From Anaeromyxobacter sp. (lineage in GTDB: Bacteria > Myxococcota > Myxococcia > Myxococcales > Anaeromyxobacteraceae), in NCBI GenBank assembly GCA_016718565.1, contig JADKCZ010000001.1, positions 1,116,001-1,180,000 on the forward strand: a DNA stretch of 64,000 nt, given 5' to 3'. Positions 38,571 to 48,596 of this stretch are shown here, in pieces (the first letter of the stretch is position 1; each line of letters starts with the position of its first letter). The notes below the pieces were generated by a model that did not search any database, was not told the DNA's origin, and saw nothing but the letters and a program-made list of their open reading frames with translations. The position numbers and the translations under genes were made by a program.

Positions 38571-38649
38571 GGATGGTAGATTGCTCACCCCCGGCGGCAG
38601 CCCGCCGACCAACCCTTGGACCGAGCCGGACGGCCGAGAGGACACCGAC

Positions 38650-39216
38650 GTGAGCCCTGCCACCACCCGTTACCTGGAGCTCTGCTCGAAGTTCGAGGAC
38701 GCCCGCGAGCGGTACCGCGACTACCGCTCGGACTGCGTCTTCTTCGCCTCCCAGTTCGCCCGCCAGCTCACCGAGTACCTGGGTGGCCCGCGCGACATGG
38801 TGACCTTCGAGGCCGTGGGCGGCGCCCGGGCGGGCGACGGCCCGGTGAAGCCGGAGGAGGCCATCCACCTCGACGAGGACACCTACTACCACCTGGGGCT
38901 CAGGCTCCGGCTCACCTTCGACCAGGTGACCGAGCGCGACGGGAAGAAGATCGTGGAGAAGCCCGCCGACGACATCCCGCTGCACATCCGCTTCAAGAAG
39001 CTCGAGAAGCTCTACGTGGTCAACCTCTTCGGCCACGAGGACTTCGAGCTGGCCGAGCCCAGCTCGTCGGCGCTGCAGCCGGTCTTCGACGAGCTCTACA
39101 CCTCGGTGGGGCGCCACTACGATGACGGCCTGCGGCTCTTCCTCGACAAGCGCGGCCAGAACCTGCACCTGCCCTTCACGGCCGCCCGGCAGGCCCACAT
39201 CGCCGGCGGGGCGTAG
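38650..39216 (+). CDS. Hypothetical cytoplasmic protein, 188 residues
   Basis: Soluble and charged, with no signal peptide or membrane span. It begins MSPATTRYLELCSKFEDARE, an amphipathic helix, and continues with many aromatic residues (YRDYRSDCVFFASQF). The middle is beta-rich (IHLDEDTYYHLGLRLRLTF, then IPLHIRFKKLEKLYVVNLFG) and a helix precedes the C-terminus (LRLFLDKRGQ). GTG 38650 has GAGAGGA about 7 nt upstream. Strong G/C third positions support coding. I do not recognise the family. It is divergent from alr. Confidence 0.75.
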   Translation: MSPATTRYLELCSKFEDARERYRDYRSDCVFFASQFARQLTEYLGGPRDMVTFEAVGGARAGDGPVKPEEAIHLDEDTYYHLGLRLRLTFDQVTERDGKKIVEKPADDIPLHIRFKKLEKLYVVNLFGHEDFELAEPSSSALQPVFDELYTSVGRHYDDGLRLFLDKRGQNLHLPFTAARQAHIAGGA

Positions 39217-39277
39217 CCTCCCCGCCGCCGGCGGCGGCCGCCCGGGGGCTGGACGGCGCGGCGCCGGCTGGCTCCCA

Positions 39278-40996
39278 TCACCAGGTGACGGCCACCTGCC
39301 AGGCCAGCGCGGCCGCGAAGGTGAAGCCGATTGCCGCAGCCCTCCCGAGCGGGAGGGCGCGCGGCGCCAGCCTGGGCCTGGCCAGGAGCCGGCGGGCGCG
39401 CCAGGCCCCGGTGGTGGCGGCCAGGGACGCGGCCACCCAGCCGGTGCCGGCCAGGAACTCGCCGGCGTGCTCGAGGAGGAGCGCCGAGCCGAGCAGGGCC
39501 GGCTCCTCCGCCGCCACCAGGGCCGCCGAGGCGCCGGCCAGCGAGGAGGTCCAGGCGCCGGTCGCGGCCAGGTGGAGCCGGCGCGCCGTCCGGGCGAAGC
39601 GCCGGGGCTCTGGTCGCCGCCTGGCTCCCACAACGGCCGCCGCCGCGAGCGCGGGAGCGGGCCCGGGCAGGGGCTGGCCGGCCGGGGGCTGCGCCGCGAG
39701 CCATTCCTTCCGCGCCTTGCCGAGCGCGTGGCGCATCGGGAGCTGGCTCATCAGGGAGAGCCCGTGCGACACCGGGAAGCCGGACCGGTGGATGGCCCCG
39801 AGCCGCCGCAGCATGCGCCGCGGGCGGTAGATCTCCCGGCACACCTCGTGGAACTGGCGCTCCCGCTCGGTGGTCGTCATGCGCGGGTCGGGGTGGTGGA
39901 AGGTGGCCCGCACGCCCGTGAAGGCGTCCCAGCCCAGGCCGGGCAGGAGGTGCGGCTGGTAGGCGTCCCACAGCGCGGTGCCGGGCAGCGGCGTGAGCAG
40001 CACCGGGTGGACGCCCACCCGCAGCCGGTCGGCCAGGTCGAGCGTGCGCCGGTAGGCGTCGAAGTCGTCCTCGCGGCCACCGAGCACCACGAAGAGGACC
40101 ACCTCGAGGCCGTGCCCCTGCATGCGCCGCACGGCCTCCTCGCGGTCGCGCCCCTGCTTCCCCGAGGCCCCGAAGGCCTCCAGGGCGGCCGGGGTGTCGC
40201 TCTCCCAGCCCGCCCAGACCGAGAAGAGGCCGCTCCGCCGCGCGGCCCGGAGCAGCCGCTCGCCCTGCGGTCCCTGCACGCTGCGCAGGTCTCCGAAGCC
40301 GTACCAGGGGCGGGGCGTGCGGGCCGCCAGCGTGTCGAAGAGCTGGACGGCCCGGTCGACGTCGGCGCCCCAGATGTTGTCGTCGCCGTTGAACCAGACC
40401 CTGCCGGCCAGGGCCTCCACCTCGGCGACCACCTCCTCCACCGGCCGGTACCGGATGGTGCGGCCGAAGAAGTGGTGGACGCTGCAGAAGGAGCAGGCGT
40501 ACGGGCAGCCGCGCATCGTGAAGAAGGCGCGGAACTGGTAGTTGCCCTTCAGCTTCGCGTCGATGGGCCGGACCAGGCCGTCGAGCGGGCGCTGCTCGCC
40601 CAGGTAGCGCGGGCGGAGGCGGCCGGCCGCGGCGTCGCGCAGCACCTCGCCCCAGCAGCTCTCGGCCTCGCCCGTCACCACCGCGTCGGCGTGCCTGGCG
40701 GCCTCGTCCGGGCGGGCGGTGGCGTGGATCCCCCCGAGCACCACCTTCTTGCCGGCCGCGCGGCAGGCGTCGGCGAAGCGGTAGGCCCACGGCGCGGTGG
40801 CGGTCCAGACCGAGATCCCGACCAGGTCGGCGTCGAGGGTGGTGGGGTCCACCCGGCGCTGGTTGGCGTCGTGCAGGGACAGCGTCGTCCCCGGGGCCTC
40901 GCGCAGCGTGAGCGCGCCCAGGTACTCGAGGATGGGCGGGACCATCGGCACCTTGGCCGAGAAGGGGAACTCGGGCGAGATGAGGGCGATCTTCAT
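39278..40996 (-). CDS. B12-binding-type radical SAM protein with C-terminal membrane segments
   Basis: The 572-residue product begins KIALISPEFPFSAKVPMVPP, a cobalamin-binding-like Rossmann region with VVLGGIHATARPDEA and a TGEAE motif. The radical SAM core has C164, C168 and C171 (MRGCPYACSFCSVHH), then WFNGDDNIWG and WAGWESDTP. The usual DxHxxG cobalamin motif is not evident, so B12 use is unproven. The last 100 residues are hydrophobic, with perhaps three spans (for example ASAALVAAEEPALLGSALLL and AIGFTFAAALAWQVAV), an odd addition for this family. ATG 41011 is an alternative start five codons upstream. It follows hmgA by about 160 nt. The substrate is unknown. Confidence 0.85.
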   Translation of the reverse strand: MKIALISPEFPFSAKVPMVPPILEYLGALTLREAPGTTLSLHDANQRRVDPTTLDADLVGISVWTATAPWAYRFADACRAAGKKVVLGGIHATARPDEAARHADAVVTGEAESCWGEVLRDAAAGRLRPRYLGEQRPLDGLVRPIDAKLKGNYQFRAFFTMRGCPYACSFCSVHHFFGRTIRYRPVEEVVAEVEALAGRVWFNGDDNIWGADVDRAVQLFDTLAARTPRPWYGFGDLRSVQGPQGERLLRAARRSGLFSVWAGWESDTPAALEAFGASGKQGRDREEAVRRMQGHGLEVVLFVVLGGREDDFDAYRRTLDLADRLRVGVHPVLLTPLPGTALWDAYQPHLLPGLGWDAFTGVRATFHHPDPRMTTTERERQFHEVCREIYRPRRMLRRLGAIHRSGFPVSHGLSLMSQLPMRHALGKARKEWLAAQPPAGQPLPGPAPALAAAAVVGARRRPEPRRFARTARRLHLAATGAWTSSLAGASAALVAAEEPALLGSALLLEHAGEFLAGTGWVAASLAATTGAWRARRLLARPRLAPRALPLGRAAAIGFTFAAALAWQVAVTW

Positions 40997-41170
40997 GTGA
41001 AGGGCGTCCATGTCGTGGGTGCGGGGGTCATGGGAAGACGGGACCCTCGCACTCCGCGGCTGGATCCTCAACGGAGGCGGAGGGTGGCCAAACGCCGCGT
41101 GCGCCATCCCGCCGCAGTGTCGTCGAGGCGCGCCCGTCCACCGGCCGCTCCGCCGGGGCCTGGACCGCGC

Positions 41171-42325
41171 TCAGCCCGAGAAGCTCTCGTCGTAGCCGGC
41201 GTCCTCCAGGTCCGCCGCCGCGGCGCAGGGCCGGAGCGGCGCGGTGCAGTCGAGCATGACCGCCAGCTCGTCGGTGGCGCGCGCCCCGAGCGACCCCTCG
41301 TAGGCCCCCGGGTGCGGCCCGTGCAGCACCCCCGCCGGGTGGTGGCTCAGCGAGCCGGGCCCCACCCCGCGCCGGCTGGTGAACTGGCCGCGCACGTAGA
41401 GGAGCACCTCGTCCACGTCGACGCTGGCGTGCGGGTAGGGGCAGGGGACGGCCTCGGGGTGGAAGTCCAGCGGCCGCGGCACGAAGGAGCAGACCAGCGC
41501 CCCGTCGGCGGCGAAGGTGCCGTGCCAGGTGGGCGGCAGGTGGACCAGGCCGACCCGCGGCTGGAAGGCCAGGATGGGGAAGGCGAAGGGGTAGACCGCC
41601 CCGTCCCAGCCCACCACGTCGAGCGGCGACTGCGGCAGGGTGAAGCCGTGGAAGGCGCCGCCCCGCTTCACCACCAGCCGGCGGATCCCCTCGTCGCGCG
41701 GCGGCTGCCAGGCCACCGCCCGGAAGTCGCGGTGGCAGTACGGGGCGTCCATGCGCAGCTGCCCCACCTCGTTGCGCCACTGGCGCGGCAGGTGGAGGTT
41801 CGACAGCTCCAGCCAGAGCCAGCGCTGCGGCCCCGGCCCCGGGATGAAGCGGTGCAGCGTCCCGCGCGGCACGGCCAGGTAGTCGTCCGGCCCGAAGGCC
41901 AGGTCGCCCAGCGGCGAGCGCAGCACCCCGCCGCCCTCCAGCACGAAGAAGAGCTCGTCGGCGTCGCCGTTGCGGACGTAGACCGGGTCCTCGACGGTGG
42001 GCGCGCAGAGCCCCAGCGTCAGGTCGGCGCTGGCCAGGAGCGGGGTGCGGGCCGACACCGGCGGTCCGCCGCGGGCCGGCAGGTCCTGGGTCCGGTAGTG
42101 GCGGCGCGCCAGCGGGCCGGGCGGCAGCGGCGCCGGCAGCGCCCAGCCCAGCCCGGCCTCGGCCGGGCGGGTCGGGTGGGGGCGGTGGAGGTGGTAGGCC
42201 AGCGTGTAGGGGCCGTCGAAGCCGGCGCGGGTGGTGGCCTCCTCGTGGCGCAGGGCGCCGTCCGGGCCGCGCAGCGCCAGGTGGTGCTTCCTGGGGACCT
42301 CGCCCTGCTGCCGGCGCTCCAGCAT
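41171..42325 (-). CDS. hmgA: Homogentisate 1,2-dioxygenase
   Basis: Fe(II) enzyme opening the ring of homogentisate to maleylacetoacetate. The 384-residue product is the shorter bacterial form. It has a cupin-like fold with NGDADELFFVLEGGG, DDYLAVPRGTLHRF, and the C-terminal iron-ligand region with SLSHHPAGVLHGPHPGAYEG. It is the fourth gene of the tyrosine-degradation operon, 21 nt after hppD. ATG 42325 has an AGGG a few nt upstream. Confidence 0.9.
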   Translation of the reverse strand: MLERRQQGEVPRKHHLALRGPDGALRHEEATTRAGFDGPYTLAYHLHRPHPTRPAEAGLGWALPAPLPPGPLARRHYRTQDLPARGGPPVSARTPLLASADLTLGLCAPTVEDPVYVRNGDADELFFVLEGGGVLRSPLGDLAFGPDDYLAVPRGTLHRFIPGPGPQRWLWLELSNLHLPRQWRNEVGQLRMDAPYCHRDFRAVAWQPPRDEGIRRLVVKRGGAFHGFTLPQSPLDVVGWDGAVYPFAFPILAFQPRVGLVHLPPTWHGTFAADGALVCSFVPRPLDFHPEAVPCPYPHASVDVDEVLLYVRGQFTSRRGVGPGSLSHHPAGVLHGPHPGAYEGSLGARATDELAVMLDCTAPLRPCAAAADLEDAGYDESFSG

Positions 42326-42346
42326 CGCGGTGCCCTGGCGCGCCGC

Positions 42347-43515
<1,169 letters not shown>

Positions 43516-43519
<4 letters not shown>

Positions 43520-44178
43520 GCGGTCCTGGCCTCCGGCGGCGGGGCGTCCGGCTGCCGGTCCGGGTGGGCGGCCTGGAGGGCCGGCAGGGCGGCGCAGGCG
43601 GCCTCCACGGCGCGCAGCCGCGGGAAGGGGGCCAGGTCCACCTGGAAGCGGCGCGCCGCGTAGAGCTGCGGCACCAGGTAGCAGTCGGCCAGGCCCGGCG
43701 CGTCGCCGTGGCAGAAGGCGCCGGCGCGCTCGCCCACCGAGGCCTCCAGGCCGGCCAGCCCGCGCCCGATCCAGTGGCGCACCCAGGCGAGCTCGGTGCC
43801 GGGGTGGCGCTCCCGGAGCCACGTCAGGGCCGCGGTGTTCTGGTAGGGCTGGATGCCGGAGTTGACGTGCTCGGCCAGCGCCCGGACCCGGGCCCGGCCG
43901 GCCGGGTCGCCGGGCAGGAGCGGCGGCGCCGGGTGGACCTCCTCGAGCCACTCCAGGATGGCCATCGACTGGACCAGCCGGAGCGGGGTGGCGCCGTCCA
44001 GCACCTCCAGCACCGGCACGTGGTGCAAGGGGCTGCGGGCCACGTGGTCGGGCGCGTCCTGCTCGCCGGCCAGCAGGTTCACCGCCACCGACTGGTAGGG
44101 CAGCCCCTTGAGCGCCAGGCCGAGGCGCACCCGCCAGGCGGAGGAGGAGCGCCAGTAGCCGTAGAGCCGGAGCGTCAT
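43516..44178 (-). CDS. maiA: Maleylacetoacetate isomerase (zeta-class glutathione transferase)
   Basis: Glutathione-dependent cis-trans isomerisation of maleylacetoacetate to fumarylacetoacetate. The 220-residue product has the zeta-class start LYGYWRSSSAWRVRLGL, where the usual SSCS is SSSA (the Cys is replaced, the key Ser retained), then HHVPVLEV and QSMAILEWLEE for glutathione binding, and NTAALTWL/GLADCYLVPQLY in the helical half. ATG 44178 overlaps the fahA stop (ATGA), and its own stop overlaps hppD. Confidence 0.9.
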
Positions 44179-45149
44179 GCCGTCACCCGCTGGTCGATGG
44201 TGCCGAAGAGGTTGCGCCCGGACTGGTCGCGCGCCTCCACCTCCACCCGGGCGCCGGCCGCCAGGAAGGGCGTGCGCGGGGCGCCGTGCTCGAGCTGCTC
44301 GCGCACCCGCCGCTCGGCCAGGCAGGAGACGCCGCGGGCCGGATCCTGGTTGGAGACGGTGCCCGAGCCGAGGATGGTGCCGGCGCAGAGGGCGCGGGTG
44401 CGCGTGGCGTGGGCCAGCAGGTCGCCGAAGGAGAAGTGCATCTCGGGGCCGGTCTCGAGGTCGCCCACCACCGCGCCGTCGAGGCGCACCGTGAGGCGCA
44501 GGTGGGCCCGCCCGTCGCGCCAGGCGGGGCCGAGCTCGTCGGGGGTCAGCGCGAAGGGGGAGAAGGCGGTGGCCGGCTTCGACTGGAAGAAGCCGAACCC
44601 CTTGGCCAGCTCGGCGGGGATGAGGTGGCGCAGCGAGACGTCGTTGGCCAGGCAGAGGAGCCGCACCTGGCCGAGGGCGGCGGCGGGCGAGGCGCCCATG
44701 GGCACGTCGCCGGTGATCACGCAGACCTCCCCCTCGAAGTCGAGCCCCCAGGCCGGGTCGCCGAGCGGGATGGGATCGGTCGGGCCGAGCAGCACGCCGG
44801 AGCCGCCCTGGTAGACCAGCGGGTCGGTGGTCAGGGTGGGGGGCGGCTCCGCCTGGCGGGCCCGGCGGACCAGGCGGACGTGGTTCAGGTAGGCCGAGCC
44901 GTCGATCCACTCGTAGGCGCGCGGCAGCGGGGCGCGGACGGTCCGCGGCTCGAGCGGCCGCGCCTCGACCCGCCCGGCGTCGAGGTCCGAGGCCAGGACC
45001 TGCAGCCTCGGCGCGAGCTCGTCCCACCCATCGAGCGCGGCCTGGAGGGTCCGCGCCACGCCCGCCGCGTCGGCCCAGGCCTGGCCGTCCCGGCGGACCA
45101 CCACCAGGCGGCCGTCGCGGGTGCCGTCGTCGAGGGTCGCGAGCCGCAT
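44175..45149 (-). CDS. fahA: Fumarylacetoacetate hydrolase family protein
   Basis: Last step of tyrosine breakdown, giving fumarate and acetoacetate. The 324-residue product is the shorter FAH-family form, with metal ligands E139 and E141 (LDFEGEV) and D170 (LANDVSL), a PLVYQGGSGVLLGPTDPI block, LLAHATRTRALCAGTILGSG, and K in AKGFGFFQSKPA. The short form also includes related hydrolases, but its place directly before maiA and hppD makes fumarylacetoacetate the likely substrate. It is the first gene of the operon; ATG 45149 faces a divergent gene over a gap with paired palindromes. Confidence 0.9.
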   Translation of the reverse strand: MRLATLDDGTRDGRLVVVRRDGQAWADAAGVARTLQAALDGWDELAPRLQVLASDLDAGRVEARPLEPRTVRAPLPRAYEWIDGSAYLNHVRLVRRARQAEPPPTLTTDPLVYQGGSGVLLGPTDPIPLGDPAWGLDFEGEVCVITGDVPMGASPAAALGQVRLLCLANDVSLRHLIPAELAKGFGFFQSKPATAFSPFALTPDELGPAWRDGRAHLRLTVRLDGAVVGDLETGPEMHFSFGDLLAHATRTRALCAGTILGSGTVSNQDPARGVSCLAERRVREQLEHGAPRTPFLAAGARVEVEARDQSGRNLFGTIDQRVTA

Positions 45150-45175
45150 CGGCGCCCCATGTAACCGCACGGCCC

Positions 45176-45213
45176 GTCCGGCGGACCGCCCTTCCGGGGC
45201 GCGGACCGTCCGC
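45176..45213. promoter_or_regulatory. Two GTCCG/CGGAC palindromes in the fahA divergent promoter region
   Basis: GTCCG-G-CGGAC (45176-45186) and GCGGAC-C-GTCCGC (45201-45213) lie in the 153-nt gap between the fahA and FemAB-like starts. A third site of the same form, GCGGAC-G-GTCCGC, is inside fahA at 44934-44946. They may be operators of an unidentified regulator of tyrosine catabolism. No regulator gene is adjacent. Confidence 0.35.
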
Positions 45214-45302
45214 GGGGAGGGCGTCCTTCCGCTGGAGGGCCGCCGGCCGGCCGGTCGAGGCGCGGATGGCGGTGTCGTGGCGGCGGCCCCCGGGCAGGCG
45301 CT

Positions 45303-46505
45303 ATGACTCCGGCACCCGTGACGCAGTCCGGCAGCCCGATCCCGCAGAGCGACGTCCGCGTCCTCGCCTCCATCTCGGAGGTCCCGGCCTCCGCCTGGGA
45401 CGCGCTCTCCTCCCATGAGCCGGACCTGGCCAGCCCCTTCGTCCGCCACGCCTTCCTGGAGGCCCTGGAGCGGAGCGGGTCGGCCGGGCCGCGGGCCGGC
45501 TGGCGGCCTCGCCACCTGGTCCTCTACCGGGGCGGGGCGCTGGTGGCGGCGGCGCCGGCCTGGCTCAAGGACGGCTCGGAGGGGGACTTCTCGCGAGACT
45601 GGGAGTGGGCCGGGGCCGCCTCGCGGGCCGGCGTCCGCTACTACCCGAAGCTCACGCTGGCGGTGCCCGCCACGCCCGCCACCGGGCGGCGCCTCCTGGT
45701 GGCCGGCGGCGAGGACCGGGCCCGGCTGGTGCCCCAGCTGGTGGAGGCGGCCCTGGCGCTGGCGGCCGCCGAGCAGGCCGGCGGCCTGCACGTGCTCTTC
45801 ACCCCGGGTGACGAGGCGCTGGAGCTGGAGGCGGCCGGCCTGTTCCGCCGGGTGGACTTCCAGTACCACTGGCGCAACCCGGGGTACGCCGCCCTCGAGG
45901 ACTTCCTGGCCCGCTTCCCCTCCAAGCGGCGCAACGCCCTGCGCCGTGAGCTGCGCGCCCCGGGGGAGCAGGGGATCACCATCCGCACGGTGCGCGGGGC
46001 GGAGCTGGCGCGCGACCCGGCCGGCTGGGCCAAGGACTGCTTCGAGCTGCACCGCGCCTCCACCGACCAGATGGCCTGGGGGATGCGCTGGGTGAACCGC
46101 GAGTTCTACGAGCGGGTGCTGGCGGGCATGGCCGACGCGGTGGAGGTGGTGGAGGCGCGGCGCGAGGGGCGGCTGGTGGGCATGGCCTTCAACCTGGCCT
46201 CGCCGAAGGTCCTCTACGGCCGCTACTGGGGCAACCTGGAGGAGCACCCCTTCCTGCACTTCAACGTGGCGCTCTACCACTCCATCGCCGAGTGCATCGG
46301 CCGCGGCGTCCTCCGGTTCGAGGGGGGCGCCGGGGGCGAGCACAAGCTCAGCCGCGGCTTCGAGCCGGCCGAGACCTGGAGCTGCCACGCGCTGACCGAC
46401 CCCGGGCTGGACCGGGCGGTGCGCCGGCACGTGGCGGCCGAGCGCAAGGCGCGCCTGGCGGGCATCTCCGGGTGGCGGGCCGCACACGACCGGCTGGGCG
46501 GGTAG
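45303..46505 (+). CDS. FemAB/GNAT-like acyltransferase (peptidogalycan-biosynthesis-type family)
   Basis: The 400-residue product has the two-GNAT-fold layout of the FemAB-like group: a first half with VPASAWDALSSHEPDLASPF and RHLVLYRGGALVAAAPAWL, then DFQYHWRNPGY, the SKRRNALRRE basic helix, VEARREGRLVGMAFNLAS and GRYWGNLEEHPFLHFNVALY, and a final FEGGAGGEHKLSRGFEP block. These features match the proteins annotated as peptidoglycan/peptidogalycan biosynthesis or GNAT N-acetyltransferase (DUF482-like). The acceptor is not known. ATG 45303 has no clear ribosome-binding site. It is transcribed divergently from fahA. Confidence 0.78.
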   Translation: MTPAPVTQSGSPIPQSDVRVLASISEVPASAWDALSSHEPDLASPFVRHAFLEALERSGSAGPRAGWRPRHLVLYRGGALVAAAPAWLKDGSEGDFSRDWEWAGAASRAGVRYYPKLTLAVPATPATGRRLLVAGGEDRARLVPQLVEAALALAAAEQAGGLHVLFTPGDEALELEAAGLFRRVDFQYHWRNPGYAALEDFLARFPSKRRNALRRELRAPGEQGITIRTVRGAELARDPAGWAKDCFELHRASTDQMAWGMRWVNREFYERVLAGMADAVEVVEARREGRLVGMAFNLASPKVLYGRYWGNLEEHPFLHFNVALYHSIAECIGRGVLRFEGGAGGEHKLSRGFEPAETWSCHALTDPGLDRAVRRHVAAERKARLAGISGWRAAHDRLGG

Positions 46506-46520
46506 GCCGCGGCGGCCGCC

Positions 46521-47288
46521 TCAGCGTCGCCGCGCCCAGTGGAGCTCGAGCTCCCGTCGCCAGTCCGCGCCGCCGTGGGCCTCGGCCAGCGCCCGGGCGT
46601 CGGCCAGCAGGGCGGCCAGGCCGGCCGGCCCCAGCGCCGGGCCCACCAGCGACAGCGAGCGCAGCACCTGCTCCAGCCGCTCCGGCGAGAGCCGCTCCTG
46701 GTGCTGGAACCGCTCCGTGGCCGGCGCGCCGAGCCCGGCCGCACCGAGCAGGCGCGCCACGGGCGGCGGCCCCGGCCGCGCCTTCGGGTTGGCGGCCGCC
46801 AGCCGCGCCGAGAGGGCTTCGAGGAAGGGCGTGCGCGCCAGGCGGGGCGCCACCACCGCCAGGGTCCCGCCCGGCGCCAGCAGCCGCGCCGCCTCCCGGC
46901 CCGCCTGCTCGGCGCTCACCCAGTGGAGCGCGTCGGCCAGCACCACCAGGTCGAAGGCGCCGGCCGGGAGGCCGGTGGCCTCGGCCGTGGCGTGCACGGG
47001 GACGACGGACCCGGCCCCGACCCCGGCGCGCAGGGTCCCCTCCAGCACCTCGAGCATCGCCCGGGCCGGCTCGACGGCGTGGACCCGCGCCCCGCTCCGC
47101 GCCAGGGGGAGCGCCAGCAGCCCCGTGCCCGCGCCCAGCTCGGCCACCCGCGCGCCCGGGCCGCCTGCCAGCCGGAGCAGCCTGGCCACCAGCTCGTCCG
47201 GGTAGCCCGGACGAGCCGCGTAGTCGGCCGCCAGCCGGTTGAAGACCCAGCGGGCGTCGTCCTCGACGGAGATGGCGCGGCGCGACAC
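46521..47288 (-). CDS. Class I SAM-dependent methyltransferase
   Basis: The 255-residue product has motif I in VAELGAGTGLLALPLA (about 48-63), an acidic residue after the second strand (HAVEPARAML), FDLVVLADALHWV as motif II/post-II, and RLLAPGGTLAVVAPR as motif III. It is close to the Methyltransf_11 type. The substrate is not indicated by sequence or by neighbours. GTG 47288 is the only convenient start and precedes MSRRAISVEDDARWVF. It sits tail to tail with the FemAB-like gene and 75 nt downstream of the beta-barrel gene, so it could be a sixth member of that cassette. Confidence 0.85.
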   Translation of the reverse strand: MSRRAISVEDDARWVFNRLAADYAARPGYPDELVARLLRLAGGPGARVAELGAGTGLLALPLARSGARVHAVEPARAMLEVLEGTLRAGVGAGSVVPVHATAEATGLPAGAFDLVVLADALHWVSAEQAGREAARLLAPGGTLAVVAPRLARTPFLEALSARLAAANPKARPGPPPVARLLGAAGLGAPATERFQHQERLSPERLEQVLRSLSLVGPALGPAGLAALLADARALAEAHGGADWRRELELHWARRR

Positions 47289-47363
47289 GCCGGCACGCTC
47301 CCACGGGGTGCCGGCACCGGCAAGCGTGCGGGCCCCTATGGTGCGGGCCCTTCCGTGCGGGCC

Positions 47364-48596
47364 CTATCGCCTCCAGCGCACGCCGACAAGCGCCTCGACG
47401 TTGTCGTAGTCCCAGCCGATCTCGTAGGAGCGGGTGGCCGGGTAGACGCCGGGGACGTAGTCCGGGTAGTTGGTGGTCCGGTGGGTCCAGTCCGCCTTGG
47501 CGACGACGGTCAGGTCGTCCCGCAGCGCCCACTCCAGCGCCGCGGCGACGCGGACCTTCTGGTCGGTGAGGCGCGCCCCGTCCTCGGTGTTGGACTTGGA
47601 GTCCGGCCCGTAGGTGCGGAGCCACGCCTCCAGCGAGAGCCGACCGTCGAGCCCCTTGGCGAGCGGCGCCTCCAGCTTCAACTCGGGGTGGTGGCCGGTG
47701 AACGAGTAGTAGCCCTGGAAGGTGTCCACCCGGATCTCGTGCCCGTACCTGAGCGAGAGATCCGCCAGGCCGCCGAGGCGGCGGAGCTCCAGCTCGACGG
47801 AGGGCTCGTAGTCGTTCAGCGACTGCTCGGGGTTGCCGGAGGAGCCGCCGGTGCCGGCCCGGCGGGCGAGGTAGACGGCGTCGCGCCGGAAGGCGGCGTC
47901 GAGCCGGACCGCCACGGCCCAGGCCGGCTGGAGCCGGCGCCAGGACGCCTGGAGGAGGTGCTCCACGTGGTCGCGCGGCGTCAGGTGCATCGGCGTGGCC
48001 GGGTCGAAGGCCGAGTCGCGCCGATAGGTCACCGACTCCAGCCGGTAGCGCAGGCGGAGGTGCTGGTGGGGCGCCGGCTGGGCGTAGAGGTTGGCCCCGA
48101 CCCGCCACGCCAGGTGCGAGTATCGGTCGGTGCCCGGCGTGAGGCCGCTGGCCTCCCGCTGGTACTGGTCGGGCCAGTCGGGCCGCAGCACGCCCAGGAG
48201 CCCGACCTCGGCCCCGAGCTTGAGCGACCTCCCGGCCTGCCAGCCGGGCTCCACCGCGGCGCGAACCCGCGTCTCGCTCAGCGAGGCGCCCACGGTCTGG
48301 CGGTGGGCCAGCGAGGCCGGGAGCTTCACGGTGAGCGGGCCGCTCGCGTAGGTCGGCTCCACGCCCGCCTCGACCACCAGCAGGCCGCCCGCGTCGGTGC
48401 GGGTCTTCTGGCCGGAGAAGCCGCCCGCGGCGGCGGAGAGCTCCCAGAACCAGGTCCAGGCTGGTTCGGCCGGGGCCAGGGCCGCTGGGGACGCTCGTGG
48501 GGGTGCCGCTTCGGGGCGGGCGGCGCCGGCCACGGCGGGGAGGGCGAGGACGGCGGTCAGGGCGAGCGCGAGCTTGAGCTTGGGCATGGCGGTCAC
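47364..48596 (-). CDS. Outer-membrane beta-barrel-like protein, last gene of the envelope cassette
   Basis: The 410-residue product has a signal peptide (LKLALALTAVLALPAVAGAA). The mature part consists of alternating amphipathic strands, for example VKLPASLAHRQTVGASLSE, LRLRYRLESVTYRRDSAF and VELELRRLGGLADLSLRYG, and ends with a charged strand, VEALVGVRWRR, close to but not exactly the C-terminal aromatic signature. About 16-18 strands seem likely. GTG 48596 overlaps the stop of the TPR lipoprotein gene (GTGA); ATG 48587 is an alternative. I infer an outer-membrane barrel that may be the exit or anchor of the cassette. Confidence 0.75.
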   Translation of the reverse strand: MTAMPKLKLALALTAVLALPAVAGAARPEAAPPRASPAALAPAEPAWTWFWELSAAAGGFSGQKTRTDAGGLLVVEAGVEPTYASGPLTVKLPASLAHRQTVGASLSETRVRAAVEPGWQAGRSLKLGAEVGLLGVLRPDWPDQYQREASGLTPGTDRYSHLAWRVGANLYAQPAPHQHLRLRYRLESVTYRRDSAFDPATPMHLTPRDHVEHLLQASWRRLQPAWAVAVRLDAAFRRDAVYLARRAGTGGSSGNPEQSLNDYEPSVELELRRLGGLADLSLRYGHEIRVDTFQGYYSFTGHHPELKLEAPLAKGLDGRLSLEAWLRTYGPDSKSNTEDGARLTDQKVRVAAALEWALRDDLTVVAKADWTHRTTNYPDYVPGVYPATRSYEIGWDYDNVEALVGVRWRR

